DNA of 64,000 nucleotides, taken from positions 132,750,018 to 132,814,017 of the forward strand of contig CM043968.1 in the NCBI GenBank assembly GCA_014529385.2. The letters are read 5' to 3'. Shown in pieces: positions 58,270 to 64,000 of this stretch; positions within the stretch are counted from its first letter, which is position 1, and each line of letters starts with the position of its first letter. Below the pieces are notes generated by a model, which did not search any database, was not told where the DNA came from, and saw only the letters and a program-made list of their open reading frames with translations. The DNA is from Adiantum capillus-veneris (taxonomy: Eukaryota > Streptophyta > Polypodiopsida > Polypodiales > Pteridaceae). The position numbers and the translations under genes are program-made.

Positions 58270-59655
58270 TTGCAAGCATGGCCATCCTACACCTACCTTT
58301 CTCACGTTCCTCCACCGATCGTAGATCCAGACCTACAGCGGGCTCTCTCTTTACGAGACCAGTACCTCCGAAAGACAGAGAATTTGTTTGGTCCCTACAC
58401 TTCGCAGCAGCTTGCGACATTTCTCCGTAGACTACACCATGGGGGAGTCAGGGAGGGACTCCTTACCTACAGAGCCTCGCACCAACATCACCTCAGTCTA
58501 CAACCTCTTCTTATCATGCTACTCCCATTCCATCGCATGGTCCTACGCCCCTTGCATCGCAGGATTCCACTCCCATGGCATCACACGGTCCTACGCCACT
58601 CCATTCCACTTCTGCTTTGCCAGAACACTGTTAATGGACTTCCTCTAGCAGCGCACGTTGACGCTTGTCTCAGGGCAGCGAGCGTTGTGATAGATGAAGC
58701 GATGGTGGATCTTGTGGTTTCGCCTGTTTTGGTAGTGACGGGGGAACAGAGTCTCCACTTTCAGAGCGTGTTGCCCCTGACGCAGAGGACAAGGATACTG
58801 ACGCACCCGTGCCAGACACACACGGGTGCTACTACAGGGTTAAATATGGCGAGGAGGTGGACTTTGGCACAGCACAGGGCAAGGCATTTTGACGCCATCT
58901 ACAAATTCTTATACATTCAACATATAAGAACTGTTTTATAAAGTTTAGAGACCAACTGCTCTATCATGCAAGGTATATTGAGGATGCTCTATTAGATAGA
59001 TTTCCAAATGTCCCCCGATCAACGTTTTTCACAACAGTGGTTGGAGGGCTACATAAAGACATTTCTGAAAAACAAGCAGTCCAGTGTGCGGCACGCAGCA
59101 GCCAACCAGGTCAAAGATCCAGACAGGATTTACCACGGTGGCAATATGGAAGACGCGGAGTGGGAGTGGGCAATTCAAAAAAAGAGCGATCAAGCTGCGA
59201 CGGACTCATCATACAAACAGCAACGTGAGGCTCGTGCAAGACAAACTCCCGCGCACTATGGCTCAAGAGGTAAGGGAACTTGGAAGGATAAATATGTAAG
59301 GTTGATTAAATTATAACGTTGATTGGTGATTATAAAGATTGTAGTTGATGATTTGGTATTGTTATTGCTAGCTTAGGAAAATATCACTCTCTTTCGACCA
59401 ACCAGAGAGATGGTCAAGTATCGGGAGCGACATACAAAATTTGATACTTGGCAATGTTTGTTCAAAAACAACCATATCTCTCGCAAGCAATTTGACACAG
59501 CGATTGGATCACTATAAGCGGTAAGTTTAAACAAGTAATTTTGTATCAATTGTTTTGAGCTGTTGATAATTGTTTAATTTGGTTTGGGTTTATGTAGAGT
59601 CAAAGTGATCAAACATATGTGCCTCTGAACGACGACGACGAGATAGCGGAGGATT
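58270..59655 (+). pseudogene. CACTA tnpA-like (Transposase_24-type) second gene, decayed
   Basis: 58270-58941 is an open block starting in proline-rich sequence (LSHVPPPIVDPDLQRAL; RKTENLFGPYTSQQLATFLR). Around 58920-59010 a second frame gives FRDQLLYHARYIEDALLDRF. From 59008 another frame gives QWLEGYIKTFLKNKQSSVRH and EDAEWEWAIQKKSDQAATDS, then YKQQREARARQTPAHYGSRG. The S/N-x-x-x-R-x-x-R-x-K/Q...H-x-x-G-S/T-R/K pattern resembles the second protein of plant CACTA elements. After an intron ending TAGCTTAG (about 59374): RPTREMVKYRERHTKFDTWQ. Another intron (GTAAGT about 59521, TATGTAG about 59597) leads to the acidic end DDDEIAED. A TAA after IGSL and two frame changes suggest decay. The role would be binding the subterminal repeats. 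Confidence 0.6.
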
Positions 59656-59860
59656 AGATAGAAAAATATTTTGTCTAAACTTTTGTAAAGTTCCAATGTG
59701 GCACAATGTATATACAACTATTTACTTTTTATTGTAACTTTTTTAAATAGTTGATCTTCTGCATATTAAATTGTCAAGGTAAAGTAAATACAATTTCAAT
59801 TCTTTGGTATTTTTTATACTCTTCCAAAAACAATTGATGTTTCATTGTTTTTTGCAGGTC
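59656..59860. other. 3' flank of the tnpA-like gene
   Basis: AT-rich, no feature. Confidence 0.35.
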
Positions 59861-59914
59861 AAAAATAAAGGTGCTCATTTTGGGTGGCCCAAATAAACAC
59901 CTTTATTTTTGAAT
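59861..59914. repeat. Near-perfect 54-bp palindrome
   Basis: TCAAAAATAAAGGTG at the left is mirrored by CACCTTTATTTTTGA at the right; the centre GGGTGGCCC and its flanks pair further with a few mismatches. It could fold as a cruciform or RNA hairpin. It lies just inside the CACTA right subterminal repeats. Confidence 0.85.
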
Positions 59915-59925
59915 TGGCTTGTAGC

Positions 59926-60100
59926 GGCAATAAGCGTGTTAATAGCTGCGGCAACCGGTGCGGTAACAACAGTGGGTATATTGTCACGACTATTACCGCG
60001 TTTGCCGCGGTTATTGCCGCTCCCACAAATTTTTCTCTCTCCTTTTTCCTTTGTTTTTCCGCAGCAATGTTAGCGGTTATAGACAACTCCTCTTATGGTG
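59926..60100. promoter_or_regulatory. Right subterminal repeats and terminus of the CACTA element
   Basis: GTAGCGGCAATAAG, AGCTGCGGCAACC, GTGCGGTAACA, CTATTACCGCG, TTGCCGCGGTTATTGCCGC and TAGCGGTTATA precede the terminal CTCCTCTTATGGTG. Confidence 0.65.
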
Positions 60101-60293
60101 TTAGCATGGTGTGAAGAGATGAAAGCTAAGCGAAGTCAATGTAATAATAAAACTTTTTTTGAAAATGTAGTGGGTTCTATAATTGGTTTCAATGATAGGA
60201 ACACAATTGGATTCAATGTCTCTGATCCACTTTCTTACTTGCTTCTATCATTGTGTCTTTCTTATGAGCAAGACATATGTGCACATCATAACT

Positions 60294-60787
60294 TTTGATA
60301 GGCACCCTTGCATGTCAAAATTTAGAGGATTTATAGATTTTTAAGCATGGTCCACAATTTAACTCTTAAAAATTAAAAAGGAAAAAATATCCCACAAATG
60401 GTAAAAGGTGCGTTAACTGGGTAATCTCTCTCTACATCTGGGGTGCCAAAGTGAGGGTTGCTTTTTGTTGAGCATTCTATCAATTTTCTACGGTGAAAAC
60501 GTTAGCTACCCCGTTAAAAATACACTATAATGCTAAAAAATCCATAATATCTTAGAAATTTGAAGGGCTTGAAGGGCGCCCTTGGTGAAAACGGACTGCC
60601 AATGAGATCAATAGTAAAATCTTTCTCGGTCTCTCTCTCTCTCTCTCTCTCTCTCATGGTCAATAACGTGGATAAAAATCTTTTCATTTGCATGCATGTC
60701 CTCAAAGTGAGATAGTCCTCAGTCAACATCAAGCGAGCTTTTTTCTTTTTCTCAATCTCTTTAAAGAAATACAAACTTTTAGAAATT
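60294..60787. other. No gene seen; (CT)n at about 60630-60654
   Basis: Non-coding sequence right of the duplicated segment. Confidence 0.4.
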
Positions 60788-61970
60788 TCAAAAAAAGGTC
60801 AATACTTTCTGATCTATCACTGGACGCACTTCTATGATCTGGTATGTGGGCCGTTTAAACACCGGTTGATCCTTTTTGTACACTTTCCCTTTTTGGTCTA
60901 GATAGTGTGCATATGAATTATGTGTACCATACAAAGCTAACATCATTTTGTTTGATGTGTTCCTTAGACTCGTTAATGATTGCACACTTGTGGCAGTGAA
61001 TGCAAAATCATTTGCAAACCTAATAGTATTTTCAACCTTCGATGATATCTGGAAGTCTTGACCAAATTCATGTAGGAATTTGTTGTTCAAAGAATCAATT
61101 TTAAGCTTTTCAGGTGTCTGTGCATCTTTATGCTGATTTTGAATTTGTAGTGCTTTTACTGGTGCTTCTAATGGTATTGCAGAATCATTTGATTGCATTA
61201 AAAGTGATAAGTTAAATGCACTTACACTGAGATTTGCATTTCCAATTTGCTATGTACCTTACTTGGAAGTCGATGTGTCCTTGTTGTCGGGATTTCTTGG
61301 ACAATCTTCAAAAAAAAAATCCACCTTTTCGTCCACAATCTGAGCAATATGCCATGACTGGTGGTATTTCATTTGGTTCTATCATGTCAAGCTCTTGCTG
61401 AGAAGTTTTAGCTTTTGTGCTTGCCAAGTTGTCGGCTTCTTCATTTAAAACACTGAGCATCAAGTTGTAGAATGCTCCATCTTGAGATTTGTACCGTCTT
61501 TGGTTTGGTTCTCCATTTAGATTGGCTCCTATAGGTTGAGCTATTGGATCTTGCAATTTTGGTTCTCGATTATAGATCTGACCACTGTAATTTATGTGTA
61601 ATGACCATGATTGCATATGCACTAAATGGATGCTTTGCTAGCTTGTGCAGATTTCTAGATAAACACTTGGGCTGATTTTTTGCACCTCTAACTGCACTTC
61701 ATCTTTGAGCTTGCAATACCTGGCTCCATTGAAGTCTGTGAACATCTAAGATTTATATGAATCTGGCTTTACTCTAATCAATAGAATCTTGGCTCTTTTG
61801 CTACTTTTGTTGTTGATTAAGTATCTAGGGCCTTCTGAATCTACGTATAAGACTTTATCTCCATTGTGGCCATATAGCTATAAAATCTGCCCTGGTGCAG
61901 TTGTGCATGCGTTCTCACCGCTACTAGCTTGTTCGGCTGTACTTGAACTTTCGGCTTGATTTGAGTCCAT
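60788..61970 (-). pseudogene. Gag-like protein with CCHC-type knuckle; three in-frame TAG and one frameshift
   Basis: From ATG at 61970 a single minus frame reads MDSNQAESSSTAEQASSGEN, YGHNGDKVLYVDSEGPRYLI, FTDFNGARYCKLKDEVQLEV and QSWSLHINYSGQIYNREPKL to MAYCSDCGRKGG. It is broken by TAG at 61878-61880, 61746-61748 and 61638-61640. At a T(10) run near 61310 the frame changes, continuing FFFEDCPRNPDNKDTSTSK and later NSYAHYLDQKGKVYKKDQPV to a stop at 60788. CSDCGRKG...EDC fits a C-x2-C-x4-H-x4-C retroviral-type knuckle whose His is lost at the frameshift. This suggests a nucleocapsid-like gag of a retroelement. I do not recognise the family, and no polymerase follows, so a knuckle-bearing host protein is also possible. 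Confidence 0.5.
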
Positions 61971-62196
61971 GTTGATTGGTTCTGTAAAAACTGTTTCCTA
62001 GCAGATTTTGACGTTGCTTAGCAAAATTTCTCCTACTCAATTTTGATTAAACTGCTTTAGCCAAAGCACTTTTGCAATTGACTGCTCTTCAGACTCACAA
62101 GAGTTAAGTAACTCTAGCTAGACAGTGTCAGAATTGATCACAACCTTTTGAAACAATGAAAATCTAAGCTCTAAATAGCCTAATCTGCAATCCACC
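61971..62196. other. Presumed leader of the gag-like relic
   Basis: Upstream side of the relic; no motif can be assigned. Confidence 0.3.
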
Positions 62197-62615
62197 GTGA
62201 GTTGGCTATTTTCTCACTTTTTTTTACTTTTCTTCTATTGTTCTACCTTTTCTGTGGTGTGTAATTTTCTCAGCGGTGTGTTTTTTGCTTTTTTGGGTCT
62301 TTCTGGCTCTTTCGACGGCTTTCTTTTTATTTTTATTATTTTTTATAAAGCTTTCAATTTTCTATTTTTTTGGTATTTTTATGATTTTTTTGTTTTTTGG
62401 AAAAGTTTTAATTTTTTGAAAATTTTTTGAATTTTCTATATTTTTGTGAATTATCTATGTATTTTTTATTTTTAAAATGAGTTTTTTTATTTTTTTGAAT
62501 TTTTTATGAGTTTTTTTGTAATTTTCTTATCCCTTTTTTATTTTTGGTTTGTTATTTTATTTTATTTTTATTACTATTTTATTTTTAAAAAAATTAACCT
62601 TTTTTTATTTTTAAT
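62197..62615. other. T-rich low-complexity tract
   Basis: About 420 bases dominated by runs of T separated by A, G or C on the plus strand. Phe-rich open frames here are composition artefacts. Confidence 0.85.
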
Positions 62616-62830
62616 GTTGGGGGTCCCATCGTTGCATAGCTCCAATGACCAACAAAATTATCAATCCGGAGCAGGGATTTCATTAACGTAATCACAATCA
62701 GGTGATTACATCAATAACTTTAGTATTTACACAAAAAAATCACGTGATCACGTTATTTGTTAACGTGACTTTGATTTTGACCTGCAAAAACCTATAGAGC
62801 CGGTTAGCCCTCCGGGTTTTCCATTTTTTC
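62616..62830. other. No gene seen
   Basis: Contains ATCACGTGATCACGTTA, a short palindromic stretch around 62750, but nothing assignable. Confidence 0.35.
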
Positions 62831-62840
62831 CTGCGGGGCT

Positions 62841-62920
62841 CGTCGGGCTTTTTCATTTTTTTCAGCGGGCCTGCCGGGTATATGCAATAGTCCGCCGGGA
62901 AAATGAAAAAGCCTGGCGGG
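62841..62920. repeat. GC-rich inverted repeat (hairpin)
   Basis: Left arm CGTCGGGCTTTTTCATTTTT and right arm AAAATGAAAAAGCCTGGCGG, with further CCGGG/CCGCC pairing in the loop region (62866-62900). Confidence 0.75.
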
Positions 62921-63583
62921 AGTAATTATGTATAGTAAATAATATGCTAACCACGGTCTTTTAGCTAGGCAAATCCTTGGGGAGTGTATCCGAGTGCCGC
63001 GTATAGTCATCTCCTTGTGCATTGACCCAAGGTTATAGAGTCACATGTTCTTTTTTTGGGCCGAACATGATTCTTAATTCGGTAACCACTTCTAAAAAAA
63101 TTTAATTCGTTTACCGACATAAAGATAGGAAACCAAAACAACTGAAAACTTGGAGAATCATGCTCATTGCAAAGAAGCCATTGGTCCAAATGAGGGTTGT
63201 AATTGGTTTTAGAAGATGAGCATATGTAAATGACGAATCGATAGTCAAGGTCCGGATGTCCTATACTAGTGTACCAGGCATATAAAGATTCTTGAAGTCT
63301 TGCATTTGAGTTAATTTACACTAGTCACTCCACAATATAAGAGCTATAATCCTTGATTGGGTTAAAATAGCTTTTATATATTGAATTGGTTGCATGCGTA
63401 GGCTACAATCCTTCACTGGGTACAAGTAGTCCTCAATTGAGTGATTATATTGAAGATTTATTTGTGTTAGTTCATGAATTGGTTTATACAGAGAGTGCAT
63501 TACGTATTACGATAGATTATTAGTGCATGAAATGACCAATCATATATTTTATTGCTTTTGTTTGTTTTTTGTAGCAATTGAAA
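62921..63583. other. No gene seen
   Basis: Ordinary AT-rich non-coding sequence. Confidence 0.35.
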
Positions 63584-63675
63584 TTAGATGTGTCTTATTG
63601 TTTGCAAATCAAAGTGGACATATAAATAATTAGAAGTGTCTTATTGTTTGCAAATCAAAGTGGACATATAAATAA
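63584..63675. repeat. 46-bp tandem duplication
   Basis: Copies at 63584-63629 and 63630-63675, both containing GTCTTATTGTTTGCAAATCA and GTGGACATATAAATAAT, differing at one or two bases. Confidence 0.95.
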
Positions 63676-63941
63676 TCATTATAATAATAATTGCATAGAG
63701 AGACTCGTAGCATTGTTATAGTTATTATGCCATGCATAGACTACGTTGCAATGTGTATGGTTGCTCACAATATAGGTGATCGATATGTGGATTGACTAGC
63801 GTGCATTGAAAATCTCATATTGTGCATCATGGTTACTTTCATATTGAATGGTTTTGAAATTATTATATATATTGAAAATAAGAAAAATGTTTCAAAAACT
63901 AAACATCTTGTTCTTTTGTCTTCAGTTTTAATTTAAAAGCA

Positions 63942-64000
63942 ATGGAGCAAAATGTGGGCACAAGTGGTACAAAGAAGCCAAAGAATAAAAAAGCTCCTGG
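63942..64000 (+). CDS. Possible start of a gene cut by the window edge
   Basis: ATG at 63942 in the context GCAATGGAG opens a Lys-rich frame (MEQNVGTSGTKKPKNKKAP) that is still open at the edge. About 20 bases before it, TTGTCTTCAG looks like a splice acceptor, suggesting a 5'-UTR intron. Nineteen codons are too few to identify it. Confidence 0.35.
   Translation, partial: MEQNVGTSGTKKPKNKKAP

Noticed and set aside
58011-58430. Minus and plus frames near 58.0-58.4 kb
   Set aside because: Overlapping short frames without motifs; the plus-strand tnpA-like gene is the only coherent reading and begins near 58270.
60101-60293. Third dispersed copy of the 32.7-kb sequence
   Set aside because: Its position directly after the CACTA right end and the shared TTA show it is the continuation of duplication copy B, not a separate repeat.
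61638-61880. Non-standard genetic code or RNA editing reading TAG as glutamine
   Set aside because: Other relics in the window use TAA and TGA stops as well, the context is transposon decay, and editing of this kind is organellar; deamination is simpler.

Overview
The window looks like repeat-dense nuclear DNA from a vascular plant with a large genome. Three things point there: plant-type transposable elements of many classes, a leucine-rich-repeat receptor remnant and a pentatricopeptide-like remnant, and above all a well-formed MIR172 precursor (about 29590-29746). miR172 is known from ferns and seed plants and not from mosses or lycophytes, so a fern (or possibly a gymnosperm) is the best guess; that is an inference. 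No intact protein-coding host gene was found. Almost every long reading frame is a transposon relic or runs through a (GA)n, (CT)n, (TA)n or (GT)n microsatellite.

Layout. 0-8.9 kb: the end of a Mutator-like transposase with a SWIM finger, a minisatellite with a microsatellite nested in each unit, a PPR-like relic, short tandem duplications and a 5'-truncated LINE. 8.9-17 kb: an unrecognised retroelement-like relic, then a Ty3/gypsy pol on the minus strand with a likely 3' LTR edge at 13517, cut off upstream by a 440-bp fold-back element. 17-25 kb: another LINE tail and a three-unit ~395-bp tandem array. The third unit is split by a 1,320-bp insertion with TTAA target duplications and CACTAG termini (piggyBac-like). 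An LRR receptor relic follows. 25-29.4 kb: a microsatellite cluster, a copia gag relic and a small inverted-repeat element. 29.4-29.75 kb: a TATA box and MIR172.

30.4-60.3 kb is one nested structure. A ~2-kb segment is present twice (A: 30380-32900; B: starts 34590, ends about 60293). Copy A was hit by a short LINE tail. Copy B was hit by a 3.7-kb LINE of the same family and by a 19.9-kb CACTA-type element (40234-60100) with a TTA target duplication. The CACTA element carries a broken tnp2 transposase (minus) and a tnpA-like gene (plus), with GCGGTAAT-type repeats near both ends and upstream of tnp2. Inside it sit two head-to-tail copies of a second LINE family, joined by (GA)n tails; one of these contains a 940-bp solo LTR with GTATG target duplications. 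The order of events can therefore be read: duplication, then LINE and CACTA insertion, then LINE insertions inside CACTA, then an LTR element inside a LINE that later recombined to a solo LTR.

60.3-64 kb: a zinc-knuckle gag-like relic with three in-frame TAG codons, a T-rich tract, a GC-rich hairpin, a 46-bp tandem duplication and the possible first codons of a gene running off the right edge. The one conserved host function visible is MIR172, whose RNA represses AP2/TOE-type transcription factors.
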